64,000 bases of DNA from Stratiolaelaps scimitus (GCA_019614645.1 JABWDB010000049.1:496001-560000), one strand, 5' to 3'; positions 13,110 to 24,989 are shown, numbered from the stretch's first letter. Made by a program: numbers and translations. Notes: generated by a model not told the origin, from the sequence alone.

Positions 13110-13125
13110 ATATATATATATATAT
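13110..13125. repeat. (TA)n microsatellite
   Basis: Short TA tract about 60 bp downstream of the AATAAA that follows the LINE remnant. It may mark the 3' side of the insertion. Confidence 0.9.
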
Positions 13126-15611
13126 TTAACATTGCGTATAAATATCCAATCTATAATGTTATCTGTATGGAATATAGACAATATATAGCCGACGTATCCG
13201 CTGTCGATGTTCCCGTGTGTTGGTAGCGACGGATGCGACGACGCCGGTTATCTCTGATCCGTTGTGATCTCTTCCTGCTGTGGCGGCAGCAACAGTAACA
13301 GCTAGGCAGTGGTGTGTGGTGGTGTATTGAATGAATTCAATTGGATGTTCCTGTCTCCCGCCGCTCTCTCTCTCTCTCGATCTCTATTTCGTTTGTCAGT
13401 TATTGCGTCTCAGCGATCGCGCAACACGACAGTGAACGTTAACGATCCCAGCTACTTTCAGACTCTCTCTCTCTCTCTCTCGCTGTCGTTCTCTCAGTGT
13501 GCGATTCTCTGACCGTCCGCGCATACAGCAAGCCTGCTCCAACGGCAGGGCCACACACACACACATTCGTTCCACCGCTGCGGTTGTTGTAAGCATCCTG
13601 TGGGTGAGTGTCTGATCTATCTATCTGACGGTCCCATCGATGCTCTCTCTCTCGCTCTCTCTCTCTATTTCCTGGCGTTCAAGTCGCCACTGCCGACAAC
13701 GGCGACACTCGTCATTGAGTGTACCGGTGGAGCAGAGCCGCTTCGTAGGCGACCACAGTATTTCGAGTAGGTTATGCGACGACTCTGGTTAGCCACCATG
13801 AGTGGGCTCGGTGGCGGTGGCGACAGCTAAGCCCATGAACGCCAGGCAGTCAGTCAGTCAGTCAGCCAGCTAACCTTACCACAGTTATTGGCAAGGTTCT
13901 ATGGCACCACCGGGTACGTGCGTGCATGTATGTGTGTATGTTGTCCGCTGACGTAGGTCAGACATAGGTACATCGTCGAAAAAGAATCGAGGGACGCCCT
14001 CCCATAGGCACCCACCAGGCCAGCTAACCGAACAACCATCAGGCCAACCGCCTGTATATCTGTCTGTCTGTGAGCCTGGCCACCGACGACGTGTGGGCCT
14101 AGTTGGCTGAATCACGTATTTTAAATTACATCTCGCTGCTATTACAATGACCGGGCGGGCCTAACACGCTTGTATTTTAAACTAGATTGGCTTGGGACAG
14201 TGGTGACATTATATGCCCTGACTATGGGCCCGCGCCGGGGTCGACCGCTCGGGCAAGCGTAGTAACCGGAACTCAGCCCCATCGGCACTAGCAGAGGCTA
14301 TATATAATATGATATCATAGGATGAAGTTGGAGGAGGAGGTCATCTCACGCTAACTGGCCTAACCACCAGCCAACCACCACATGACAGAAACGCAACTGT
14401 ATTGGCTTCGATGCGATTGTGCAATCGTATATTACACTATAATCTGTTACGAATGACTAACTATTAAAAAGCTGGCTTAGTGCAAGGCATACAGATGTAT
14501 GTTAAAGGTCTCAGGTTAGGTTTAGCTACTGCTATTGGTGCTGACTGCGTCGATAGCAGCATTTGCTGTCGATGATTGGCTGGACGACGTTACAACTCTT
14601 GGAGAAGATAAATTGCGGCGAACCTTTATCAATATCGTCGATTACGATTGTTTGAACGACACCCAAGAGTACTCTATTAGATCATATGCGATTTAATGTG
14701 AATATGAACGTATACATATTTACCTATCTTTATATAGGATGAAACTGTAAAAGAGCTAATGTGCTTACTTATTGTCAGATCATAAGAGGCCACATAGAGA
14801 AATCGTGGACATGTATCACCTTGTTTTACTTCGTTTTTGCTGGGAGCATCGATATCGGCTATGCCTTTATGTCTATGAGTGAAACAATGATGGGGAGCGC
14901 CTATTAATGAACTAAATCACTTGTTAATGTATGTCATGTATCTGCACTTTGCCATGGGCGGTACGGACTATTTAAGACTAGCCAACACATATGAAAAAAA
15001 GTGATGCTTGTGCGGTCTACCTGCCATCATGTAGATAAGCACAAAATACGTCTCCACTCGAACCTTGTCAGGCGAGCGATCGTCTCGAGTGTGAGCAGCT
15101 ACAATATTTACTGAGAACACCATAGCTGGATTTTGCCTACAATGCATAAGTTCAGTTCATGTGTACCATTGGTATTGCTTCGTCTGAATAGCTTTGACAA
15201 GTTATGCTATCCTCATCGTTCGTGTGTTCACATGCTTGGTCAAAGCTCGTCAATTCAAATACACTAGTAGTAATTTTTTTTGTTTTTTGAATTGACCCTC
15301 AGCTCTGACAGGCCTCAGCACTTAACCTTTAGGTATGACATGAGAACATCGTAGCAATCCGATATAACGAAAGTGTACAAATACTGTCGGCCTCTTTTTA
15401 CTGATCTACTCGTGGGTTCATGTACAGTGAACAATGGCTGACGTCCATCTAACCGCAGCGTCTCACAATACGCGAACTTAATTGTAAAATTAGCGTACCC
15501 GTTATGTGGTGTTCTCATGCCAAGCAGCGATCCTTGCAAGCTCAAGGAACGCTAGATTTTTCCGAATGTCTCACCTGTGCAAACTGGATATTCAGGTGTT
15601 AGGATGGCTGT

Positions 15612-15692
15612 GTGTCCATGGTACCCTGAACGAATGGCGGTTGTATACTCCAATGAAGCGTGTCATGAAGACCATCATCTGAGCTAATTCTC
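15612..15692 (-). repeat. Possible tRNA-like SINE relic (weak)
   Basis: The minus strand has an A-box-like TTAGCTCAGATGATGG (rc of about 15672-15687) and a poor B box, CGTTCAGGGTACC (rc of 15620-15632). Spacing is acceptable but the B box departs from consensus at several positions, so this may be chance. Confidence 0.22.
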
Positions 15693-15946
15693 GAGAATTA
15701 CAACAGCCTTCCTATATTAATTCTCACCTTAACACATGTCACTATATCTCACGCCTGACATTTCTGTAGGGGACTTTGGGTCTTGGCCCCGTTTGATACC
15801 TGCATTTCACGTCATTACACTAATCCTCTAATTTAGCTAATTATTAGTCAATTCGTTGAGTATCAACATCATGCGAAGCTCTGCTCAGTTGTCGATGGTC
15901 GCGAGCACATGGATATAAATAGGATGTACGATAAGAAAAATAACCA

Positions 15947-16000
15947 TTAAAATTTATTATATACATATTATATATGTTTGTAAATTTTAATTTAAAATTT
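15947..16000. repeat. AT-rich inverted repeats
   Basis: TTAAAATTTA (15947-15956) is the reverse complement of TAAATTTTAA (15981-15990), and a near-palindrome follows immediately (15982-16000). Base composition is almost pure A+T, so part of this is compositional. Confidence 0.5.
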
Positions 16001-16369
16001 AGTTTATTATTGAAATAGAAAAAAAATCTGTGGTCATAGGCGGTCTGTTTTTCTTAATAATATAACACATAGTTCCTAATTATTGTCACTCAACATTTGT
16101 CTTTCGTATCGAACTTGGAACTTTGAACCGGTACTGGTGTTCTGAGATGGCTGCAGCATGATGTAGTTTCATGCAAGTATACCTCTCACCTGAATGGCGG
16201 TGATCTTGATCTTAAAAAAAAAACGATTTCTTCGTTAATAATAGAACTAGCTTTATATGCGAATACATTAATGATGAGGAACATCGTCCATGATGTACCG
16301 TAAAAGGCGCTCTCTTTGCCTGAAGTGATGTAAAAAACACATTACAGAATAGAGAATTCCGGCGCAGAT

Positions 16370-16450
16370 GAATCTACAGCTTGAACTAACGCCTGACTCA
16401 TCCTCGCGCGTAGCTGGAAGGCAATGTGCTAATCTGAGCTACTCGTTGCA
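16370..16450 (-). repeat. tRNA-like SINE relic
   Basis: The minus strand has AGTAGCTCAGATTAGC (rc of 16428-16443), a good A box, and CGTTAGTTCAAGC (rc of 16379-16391), a degenerate B box, about 40 nt apart. The acceptor stem is not recognisable. The A-box part resembles the weak candidate near 15.65 kb. Confidence 0.42.
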
Positions 16451-16529
16451 TATACATATATGCACGTTAATCTTCCACCTGGACATCATAAGCAAGTTTT
16501 CATTGTAAACTTTGTACTATATAAATAAA

Positions 16530-16632
16530 TTTTTCCGGGCTGGCCCACAGCCAACATTTAACGTCCACGGTAGCACTTTCGGCATTGCTTCATAAGACTG
16601 TACATTTTGAACTACTGTTACTACAGCGACTA
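16530..16632. repeat. Dispersed repeat copy A (with 24860-24950)
   Basis: This copy shares TTTTCCGG, a 16-bp identical core ACATTTAACGTCCACG (16554-16569), a CTTTCGGCATTGC block and an ending like TACTACAGCGAC with the 24.9-kb copy. GGCT/AGCC and AGCA/TGCT short stems sit at the positions of the two stems of copy B. It is followed directly by a (TAT)n tract. It may be a SINE tail or a small non-autonomous element. Confidence 0.6.
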
Positions 16633-17000
16633 TTATTATTATTATATTATATTTGTAATAAGAGAATAAGTAAATAACCTTTCACATTTTTCAAGGTGAC
16701 CTTCTTTCCTTCTTTTCATATTGAACACTGATCTGACTCTCATGGTTACCGTAACACCGTTTCGTATAGCGAGGACGTATACATAGCTTCTCTCTCGCTC
16801 TCTCCCTTCAAGCATACTTACGTGCGTAGGAACGAGTCGGCCGCTGTATTGGCGCTTGTGAGTTATTATATGTAGTACATTTTTACTATTAGACGAATTC
16901 ACGATTTTTTCCCCCTAGTCGTCACGGTGCTCTATCTAACCAGTAGACCTGCTAGCATAGGTAATGTGCATTGATTCATCCCTACACGGACCTTAACTCA

Positions 17001-18900
17001 GTTAACGTCAGACCGTATTCGGTCTGAGGGTTTGATCAGTTTCAGCTCGGATTCACTGCTTTCCTCGATGAGTTCTCTGGCAGTCAGCCCGCTCCACAAC
17101 GATCATAACTGGACCATGTCGACGGCGTCATCTACTGCGTTGCGGCTGCCGCAGCTGCCGCCGCCGCCGCGGCCGCTGCTACCACCACCACCACCATCTC
17201 TATCGTTGCAGAGCAGTGTAACGCCACACCAGTGCGATTGCCGTCAGTGGCCGCAATGACACTCACTCGCCGGCCCGCTCTACTTGCTATGATGCCTCTG
17301 CTCTGCACATGCTGCAAATGAATGGAACACGCCACCGGGACACCACAACCAGCAGTATCAGCCGTACCGATACGAACAACAGCCCCGTCAGAAACATCCA
17401 CATCAACATCCGCAGCAGCAGCAGCAGCAGCAACAACAGACAATAACAACAGAAACGATGGCGGGAGCGGCTAGTAGCGTCAGTGACTGACAATCTGATC
17501 ATCACTGGATTCCTCCGTCGGGCGCCCTCCCGGTAGCAAACGCAATCGGCCGCTGATCATCGCCGCTCGTTGAATCAAGTGGTTGTCATCCGCTCGGACC
17601 CCTTCATAACACTGATGTTCGCCCATTGGTCAGTTGTCCGTGTGCCTCGATGCCTCGGTCGGATGCGATCACTACGTAAACGGCTGATGCTGCTGGTGCT
17701 GGCGCTGCTGCTGCTGCTGAAAATTATGTTGCAAAGATCCTCTAGCGACGATTGTCCCCAGGCGTTGAGAAACCAATCGCGCTGTCGTTAGCAGCAGCAG
17801 CAACTGACTACTTCCGATGTATCAATCATCAAAATCGGTGTTGCTTTTTTTGCAGCGGGGCAATCGGAATATTGTCAGCGCCGATTCGATATCGTTTCCG
17901 TGCCGTTGACACAGTGGGAACCGATCGTATATTCAATGAATAGCTAGATAGTTCTTAAATTTCATCCGAATTTAGCTCGTAGGAGTTCCGACCCTTGAGG
18001 ATAAACTTCACCATTGATGTCATTTCGTGGTGGCCCGTGATATAGCTCGGATAACGACTTAACGATTGTTTATCATCTCATACTACTGTATAATGCGAGA
18101 TAAAGATCAAATAATAATAATAATAATAACCCTTAGTTCGTTAGGTTCCGTGAGGTGAATGGTGGACGTTGCAGGCTCATTCGGTTGCGACCTTCTTGAG
18201 GGTTGCTGCACACATGATGACACCTTACCTAGTCTTGGTACACACCACAAATCAACTAACGCTTACAATTACATCGACCTATTTGTGAGTGCTTCGTGTT
18301 TTGTGGTTGATGTTGTGTTGTATGATTTGGCAGTGAGTGGTCACAGCGGCCGCCGTTGTGGTGGTGGCGATGACTAGTAGCAGTTATGTATCTACAGTTT
18401 ATATGTTTCCAGTTGTAGAACGTCCATTCTCAAGTGGAAATAGCTCACGAATAGGTCAGGAGCGATCGATGTCGTCGTTATGGTTATTGTTGCTGTTGTT
18501 GTTGGCGGCGGCGGTGGCAGTATTGGTTGTACTGTTGTTATTGCGTGTAGACGCTGAACATGCGCTACCAAGTTATAATAACGTAGGTAAGAATACGTCT
18601 CCGCTTCAGAGACAGAACCGACAAATGTTGCTGTCGCTGGCATTGCTGCCGCCTCCACCGACCGAACAGCGAGGTCAACGTCTTTGTATAATAGTCAATG
18701 TCCCCGTAGAGAACCGTGTTGTTACGTTTGCTGTTACAGTGCTCTGTTGCTCCCCGCGACCCCAACCCCTCTCCCCCCGCCCCCGGGGGGCCTGTTTGCC
18801 TGTCTTGATCAGGGCCAGGACAGAGGATATCGGTTTTGTTCGACGAATCTATACATATCTATTGTGGAGCTCGAATCTTTCGAGCAGCTGACAGCTTCAT
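17001..18900. other. GC-rich block with CAG/CTG and CCG tracts
   Basis: CCG/CCA runs lie at 17150-17195, CAG runs at 17412-17440 and 17800, CTG runs at 17688-17720 and 18480-18540, and an AAT run at 18110-18128. ORFs here are translations of these tracts. Confidence 0.55.
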
Positions 18901-19700
18901 AGTGTGATAGATGGTAGAAAATAGCAAACAACAAAAACAGCTAACTTGACTTGAACGTTGCTGCTCTCATTGTAAGATCGGGTAATTTCGCTCTGAGGAC
19001 GATGCGGACGGTTCAGGTGTAGCGTTATAATCACAATTGGCATTTTTTTCGTTAGAATTAACACCATTCTCGGCGAATGCCATAGAAAATGTAGCATGCT
19101 TCTTCATTAGACCATAGTGATGCTCGCTTTTGCAAATGACGTGTGCACCATTTCTACGACAGGCAGTGATCTAGCCTCAGAGGAATACACACAAGTACAA
19201 TTATATATGATTTCAAAGTGTGTGCAAATACAACACCTGCTTCTTTCTCTGCTCGCACTCGAAAGATTTCTTTTTAAAACGCACATTATACCTATATAAT
19301 ATAACACATGGTTCCTATCCGAGACGGCAGTGCTGAAAGTATAGAACTCGACGGCGTACATGAATGCTGCTGCAGCAGCATCACCCTGTGTGTACTCGCT
19401 AGATAACTTGCATACATATATATATATAATATGTTGTTTTTTTTTGCTTTATTCATTTGTCATTTCGTTGTTGTCCTTGTTATTATTGTTCGTTTTTCTT
19501 AGTCGAAACTTCGCTTGCTTTACAGACCGTGCTACAGAAGTTTTCTTTAGTTCAATCTTGCTCTCCTGCTGGAGGTAACTTTCTTCACCCAATAAGGCTG
19601 ATGCTGCTGCTGTTGTTTTTGTTTTGGTTTCTTTGGCGTTTTTGCGTTACCATGAATCGGAGTTGCGCGGAGCTCCATCTCTGCTCTGCTGTGGGGTAGG
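18901..19700. other. AT-rich non-coding stretch
   Basis: Nothing recognisable apart from a short TA tract near 19418-19428 and T-rich runs. Confidence 0.5.
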
Positions 19701-20378
19701 CGGAATCCTGCAGCAGCATCAGCGGCTGTTCGCTATTCTCCCCCGCTCACGACATCGTGGTTCTGCGTGGACAGTAATGGTGTCACTTCTGGTAGACAGC
19801 ATTCCCCTGTCCTGCCCCGTCGTAGGCTCTATCTCTCTCGCTCTCTCTCGTAACGAAACGAGGCCGGCGTATTAGAGCTAAATGTCGTTGAACGTTACCC
19901 GAACGTCATGGTAAGCACGGAACATTGGCGTGCATTGGTGGCAGAAACGCACGAGCTATGACTCCGTGCTGCTGCTGCTGCTGCTGCGGAGACGGCAGCG
20001 TGTACTTCGGCGGACGTCGAGCGACTTCGAGCGGATGCCGTCCCGTCACGGCGGGATCTAGGAGCTACTCAAAATTTCGTGCGTGCAACAGCGGCAGGAA
20101 GAGTAACAACGCTCGATTGCTACTGCCGCTGGCGCCGCGTTTCGATGTGAAGACGTTTCTACGTTGCCGTGGACGACCAAGCAACGGCGTCTGACGGAGG
20201 TTAGTACAACGTCGTACGACTTCGACGACGACGATGGCGATGACTGTGACGCTGGATGACCGCGCGGCAGCCGCTGCTGCTGCTGCTGCTGTTTCTGCTG
20301 ATGGTGATGGCTGGCAGTGGTAGTGATGCGGTGCGGCGATGCTGGTGGTGACTGGCAGTGGCCGTGCGGTTGCTTGGC

Positions 20379-20420
20379 TTGGTTGGTTGGTTGGCTGGTT
20401 GGTTGGTTGGTTGGTTGGTT
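20379..20420. repeat. (TTGG)n/(CTGG) tetranucleotide array
   Basis: This is a nearly pure TTGG array. Sister arrays of TTGG/CTGG type lie at 21350-21384, 41071-41104, 51027-51093 (reverse complement) and 51871-51893. It stays open in several frames, giving spurious Gly-Trp-Leu-Val or Asn-Gln-Pro-Thr translations. Confidence 0.95.
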
Positions 20421-21349
20421 GCTGTTCTGGCGGCAGTGGCGGCGAACTGCTGCTTGCCGCTGCCGGCTGCCTGCCTGGTCCACGGCTGTGGAGCTATCTG
20501 CTGCAAAAAAGAGGCGCTGTGTCCGGCCTGGACAGGCTATCCGCGGCAGGGGAGTTCGCCTTCGACAGATCCTTCCAACCTCTCGCAGCAAGGACATCCA
20601 TCAGGGAACCCTTAACCGCATCGAACCCGAGATGTCCACGTTGCCCTAGGCAACGAGCGGTGCCATTCCTCCAGCCGTGACCGTCGCAAGTTTCACGCCA
20701 GACATTGTGCGACTTGCGGCCGCGTCGCGTCACGCAAACACGCTGCCGCGCATATGCGTTTAAGCGGGTCAGCTGTCTCTTTCGTTTAGCCGATCGTACT
20801 ATCTCTGGGCTTTCTTCCAATCCGTCGATCGTTCTATCGCGCCTGCCTGCCTGCCAGCCAGCCGCCAGTCACAAAGCGGACGCGGGAAGGGTGGCGCGGC
20901 GGGGCAGCAGCAGCGGGCCGAACCGAGCGGCGAAGGCGAGCGACCGACCGACCGACCGACAGCAGAGACGATGGCGGCGGCGGCGGCGGCGGCAGCGGCA
21001 GAGACCCACCCGCACCGAGCGAGCGAGCGAGCGAGGAGCAGCCACCGCCACCGAGCTGCTGCTGGCTGCCCCTTCCTCGCGCATCCCCCACCCCCCCTTC
21101 TCTCCTTCTCTCCATCCCTGTGATGCTGGCGCCAGAGCCGAGCGCTAGAAGAGCGCGAGAGAGAGAGAGAGAGCGAACTCTCATACTACGTTGGCTGGCT
21201 CGCTCGCTGGCAGGCTGCTGGGCTCTGTCTGCGTTCTGCTGGCTTGCCTGCCGGCGGGCCTGCTAGCCTCTGCCTGCTGCGAGGCTCCTTGCCTGTTTCA
21301 GGCCGTCGGCCGCCTACCACGAAGGTTCGCAGGGCTCTGAGGCAGGAAG

Positions 21350-21384
21350 GCCGGCCGGCTGGCTGGCTGGCTGGCTGGCTGGCT
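21350..21384. repeat. (CTGG)n array
   Basis: GGCCGGCCGG followed by a near-pure CTGG tetranucleotide array. Confidence 0.9.
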
Positions 21385-21739
21385 GTGAGGCCTGCGAGCC
21401 TCGAGCAGGCTTGGAGCAGGCCTGCCCGCTTGCCGGTCTAGCCTGCCGCCTTTGCCTTCCTCACAGCCAGCCTGCCCACTGCTGGCTGCCCTACGGACGA
21501 CGGGAGAGACTCTGTGGGATAGGTGGTAACCCCCCCCGATTTCCCTCTGCCAACCCTCTTCCCCTCAGACGAGCCAGCACTGGATGGCTGCCTGCTCGCT
21601 AGTGAGCAGGCGGCAGGCAGGCACGCAGACAGACAGACAGCAAAGCGAGCGAGCGAGTGAGGAGTGAGACTGCAAGAGCGCGAGTGGCAGGAAGCCTCCG
21701 GCCGAGCGAGCGAGCGACCGACATGGGCAGGGCGAGCCA

Positions 21740-21815
21740 AGGCAGGCACCGGGGGGGGCGGGGCGGGGGCAGCGAAGGAAGGACGGGGAGGGGTTAAGGG
21801 GGGACATTGGGGCCT
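21740..21815 (+). other. G-run cluster (potential G-quadruplex)
   Basis: An eight-G run, GCGGGGCGGGGGC, and further runs of four to six G (GGGGAGGGG, GGGGGG, GGGG) occur within about 70 bp on the plus strand. At least four G tracts of four or more are close enough to form intramolecular quadruplexes. Function is unknown. Confidence 0.65.
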
Positions 21816-22467
21816 CAGCAGTGGCATCGACGGAGGCAGTGGTGGCTATGCTATGGGCTATGGCACAGCCTAGCTGGCTGGCTGCAATGGGGTAGTGGCA
21901 GAGAACGGCAAGAACGGGGATAGAATGAAGGGAGAGGAACGATGGGTGGATTTGGCCTGCAGCCTGCCTGCCTGCTGTTTAGAAGAAGGGAACTGAGGGG
22001 TTCAGGCGGTGTAGGGTAGTGTGGGGGGTAAGAGCGGCAAGCCACCCGAAGCAGCGAGAACGGGGCTTGCTCTCCCGTTCGTCCGCTCTCTGCTGGCCTC
22101 ATGGCGGGCGGCAACGCGAATGGGGCGGTGATGGTGGTGGTAGCTGCAGCAGCAGTAGCAGGGTTAGTGGCAGCGGGAGTAGCACGACGACGACGACGAC
22201 CCGCCGCACGCCTGCCTGCCTGCCCCGCGCTCTAGCTCAAGCCGCCGCCGCCGCCGCCGCCGCCGTTGCTACTGCCATTGCCGCCACCGCCACAGCGCGA
22301 TGGCTGGCTGGCTGACTGGCCAGCGGCACACGGCAGGCAGCAGCAGCAGCACCAGCAGTAGCAGCCCGTGCTAGCCATACTACCATCCTGCGGGTGGGCC
22401 TGCAGCCCGCCACCAAGCGAAGAGCAGCGGGCGGGCGGACGGACGGACGCCCCAAGAGTACTACACC

Positions 22468-22656
22468 ATGGACGGGGCTCGCTGGCTGACGGGCAGTCGG
22501 TTGGCCGTTCGGTCGCTCGCTAGCCTAGCCGCCGCTAGCAGCAAGGCGGTGGCGGTGGCGGCGGTGGCGGCAAAAGCCCAAAGCCTTCCTCAAGTCTGCA
22601 AGTTTCGTTCGCTGCCTTCTTTCCATCGTGTGCAAATGCACGTCGCTCGCTACTAG
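22468..22656 (+). CDS. Short ORF with optimal start context (doubtful)
   Basis: ATG in the context ACACCATGG opens 62 codons: MDGARWLTGSRLAVRSLASL, then an Ala/Val-rich run and a basic C-terminal part. The Arg/Ser/Ala/Leu-rich, acid-poor N-terminus resembles a mitochondrial presequence or simply translated GCG/CGG repeats. It lies near the downstream end of the GC-rich block at 19.7-23.1 kb and could be a first coding exon or nothing. Confidence 0.12.
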   Translation: MDGARWLTGSRLAVRSLASLAAASSKAVAVAAVAAKAQSLPQVCKFRSLPSFHRVQMHVARY

Positions 22657-23737
22657 TCAGTCTGCTCGTCGTCGTCGTTGTTGTTCGCTAGGCGCTAGAC
22701 GCCACCCGTGACCGCCGTGGTGGCCGCCAACGCCGCGCAGAGTTCTGCAGTGCGGTTCGCTGCAGGGAAAAGAGGAATATTGGTGGGAGTTGAAGCAAAG
22801 AAGGGGAAACGAAGGCATTTTGGCGAGTTGTTCACTCACTACGGGAGCAGGCGGAATGGCCGACTGGTGTCGCGCACATACACACACACATACACTCACA
22901 CGATATCGCACATAGTAACACCATACAGACAGACATACCCACTGAACTGTTGTGTAACAGCGACGTCACAATCATCACAGGCATCATCATCACCACCAGG
23001 AGACAGCGATCATCAGTTTTATCATCCTCGTCGTTGTTGTCATAAAAAGGCGCCCAGGAACACAGGAAAGAGACAGAAGACAGAGAGAGAGAAAGAGAGA
23101 GAATGTTGTTGGCCGAATGCTCTTAGATCGTATTTGAACTGTGTAACGCGTGTAGATTCATGAGATGGGCAGGGTAGTCCAAAGGGCCGCTGAAACAGGC
23201 TCCCGAATTATAGATGCAAGTGCTACTGTTTGATGACCAAAAAACTGACCAAAACTGAGTGCGCAGAGACAAACGGAAAATAAGTAAGAAAAAGTTGCCC
23301 ATTTCGTCGGCGCGGATTACCGGTGACATTTTGGCAAAATCATATAAGTATAGCTAGGACCCGATTCTCAATTGAGACGACTTGAGAATCTTAAGTTAGA
23401 CTATGACCGCGCAATTAAGCTGTGGGAATAAATAGTATTGCTTTGAAGAGAACCCAGAACGTTCAACATCAAAAACAAATAAAATGTTGATCGAAGAAAA
23501 GACATTTGAAAGGTATCTGTATGGATGCATTTAAGACGGTAACGAATCTGGCTGAGTAGGTTTGCGGTAGATTATAACTCGTAGACAAAGCGGACAAACT
23601 CTTCTTGGCCCAAAATTTTTTGGCGATGTCATTGGTTCAGTCGTACATGACCTTTGCACATTGTTCTTCTAGGCGAAATAGGGCCCCCTTCGGGTGGCAG
23701 CCACGGTGACTCTTGCTAGTTTTGGGCTGGGACGGAT

Positions 23738-23816
23738 GTCCAGTACCGGCGTCTCGTACTAAACATATATATGTATATATATATATGTTTAGTACGAGAC
23801 GCCGCCGGTACTGGAC
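23738..23816. mobile_element. 79-bp palindromic element with (TA)n core; MITE-like
   Basis: The left arm GTCCAGTACCGGC-GTCTCGTACTAAACATATATA is matched by the reverse complement of the right arm with only a 3-nt GGC insertion, giving about 36 bp of pairing around a short TA-rich centre. Chance cannot produce arms this long. No coding sequence is present. The form suits a foldback or miniature inverted-repeat element, or a hairpin-forming transcript. No convincing target-site duplication could be picked out. Confidence 0.75.
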
Positions 23817-24859
23817 AATATATCTGCCTATATCTACCAACGTGCTACTAGTGGCGAGTGATTCTCCAAGATGTGTCAGGGAGCAATGGAAGCAACTGAA
23901 GCTTTGTTTAGCAATATAATATCCCTGCTCCTCGTAATACTACCGTAACAACAACAACAACAACAATAGCAGTCATATTAGCACAAATTATGAGAATAAT
24001 ACATATCATCCTTTGCAGGTGTAGGCTTCATCCATGAAGACTTAGCCTAGATGTGTTCGATGCTGCGTAAAGGAACACGGTCCCGCGCACGCGGGAATAT
24101 TGAGAAACACATAAAGATCCCACTGCATGCTACAGTGATCGAACAACGAATCTTAGTGCTGCTCTCAGTCTGAACATTGGTGGCAAAGACCGCCACCGCA
24201 GCAGACACCCCCCTATAATCGAATCACCTAAAAGTTCCGTGTCTTCATTCATGCCTCTGCGCGGTGTTGTCTGCTCATGAGCAGTTGGCCTCTGCATCCA
24301 GTGACGCGATGTCGGAGAGTGGTTGTGCCTACTTCGGTGCTGTTTGTTCTTGACATTTCTCATCGCTGCATGGATCTCTCACTGTTATTCATCAGCTTCG
24401 CTCATGTCCCGTTGTCACTGGCGGCCGTCGTTGTCTCCGAACGATGAGACCGCCGTACTGTGCCGCTCTTTTGCCCGCTGGTGCTGCGCTGCTGGTGTCT
24501 CTCGCTGGGCTGAGCAATCTACGGTGGCAATTGCCACTGAGCTGGGCTATTCCGTCGAGCCGAAAGCATCGCGGGGCTTTCCGGCGTGGTCGCTCCACTC
24601 GGCATCTAGTGACGAAAACGCTACAGCAGACGTAATGGTGATAATAAAATCATGTTATTCTTATTATTATTATTGTAACAGTAAGTTGCTGTGGAAACGA
24701 CGCTGTTTATAGAAACTGTCCCAATTCGTTCGGTGGTAACAAGAACATTCAGTAGACCCTAATGCATTCGTGATGTCGGTACTATCCTCATCCTCCTCCT
24801 CCTGTTGGCGATCATCGTAAGGTCTCTAGCTGACGATGATTACTAGTAAAACGAAACGA

Positions 24860-24950
24860 AACTTTTCCGGCCTGACTGTCGGCCTTAAACATTTAACGTC
24901 CACGTAACCGCTTTCGCATTGCGGTTACAACTACTACAACGACAGTTAGC
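24860..24950. repeat. Dispersed repeat copy B (with 16530-16632)
   Basis: TTTTCCGG is followed by GGCC-8 nt-GGCC (24869-24884), the core ACATTTAACGTCCACG (24889-24904) and a perfect 8-bp hairpin GTAACCGC-tttcgcatt-GCGGTTAC (24904-24928). The minus-strand string GGTTACGTGGACGTTAAATG resembles SINE/LINE 3'-tail sequence as I recall it; that is unverified. Confidence 0.6.
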
Positions 24951-24968
24951 TAATATATTATAGTTAGT

Positions 24969-24989
24969 GGCTCGATGGTATATCGAGCC
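24969..24989. repeat. Short hairpin
   Basis: GGCTCGAT-ggtat-ATCGAGCC is a perfect 8-bp stem with a 5-nt loop, 40 bp downstream of dispersed repeat copy B. It could be part of the same element. A stem of this size is also expected by chance a few times per 64 kb. Confidence 0.5.

Larger units (their letters stand above)
10861..14150. other. Repeat-bearing non-coding block
   Basis: This block contains the 11.05-kb SINE relic and the LINE remnant with its four TA tracts. CT tracts lie at 13365-13380, 13465-13490 and 13645-13665, and a (CAGT)n run at about 13847-13866. A 10-codon ORF at 13798-13830 starts in a perfect GCCACCATG context. Confidence 0.55.
14151..17000. other. AT-rich non-coding block
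   Basis: No coding signal was recognised. It contains the weak 15.65-kb and better 16.4-kb SINE relics, the AT-rich inverted repeats and dispersed repeat copy A followed by a (TAT)n tract. Confidence 0.55.
19701..23110. other. Strongly GC-rich, CpG-dense block
   Basis: This is the most GC-rich part of the window, with CTG at 19970-19990 and 20275-20295, TTGG and CTGG arrays, CCGA at 20940-20960, CGG at 20970-21000, CGAG at 21018-21040, G runs, GCC at 22240-22265 and GGC/GTG at 22545-22570. Its extent suits a CpG island or a long 5' UTR/promoter, but no exon with homology was recognised. Confidence 0.5.

Noticed and set aside
12696..13132. Minus-strand ORFs of 84 and 126 codons
   Set aside because: They are the antisense shadow of the LINE ORF2 remnant, which is recognisable only on the plus strand.
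20058..20680. Gln-rich (minus) and Gly-Trp-Leu-Val-rich (plus) ORFs
   Set aside because: Both are direct translations of CTG and TTGG arrays rather than a polyQ protein. No flanking conserved sequence.
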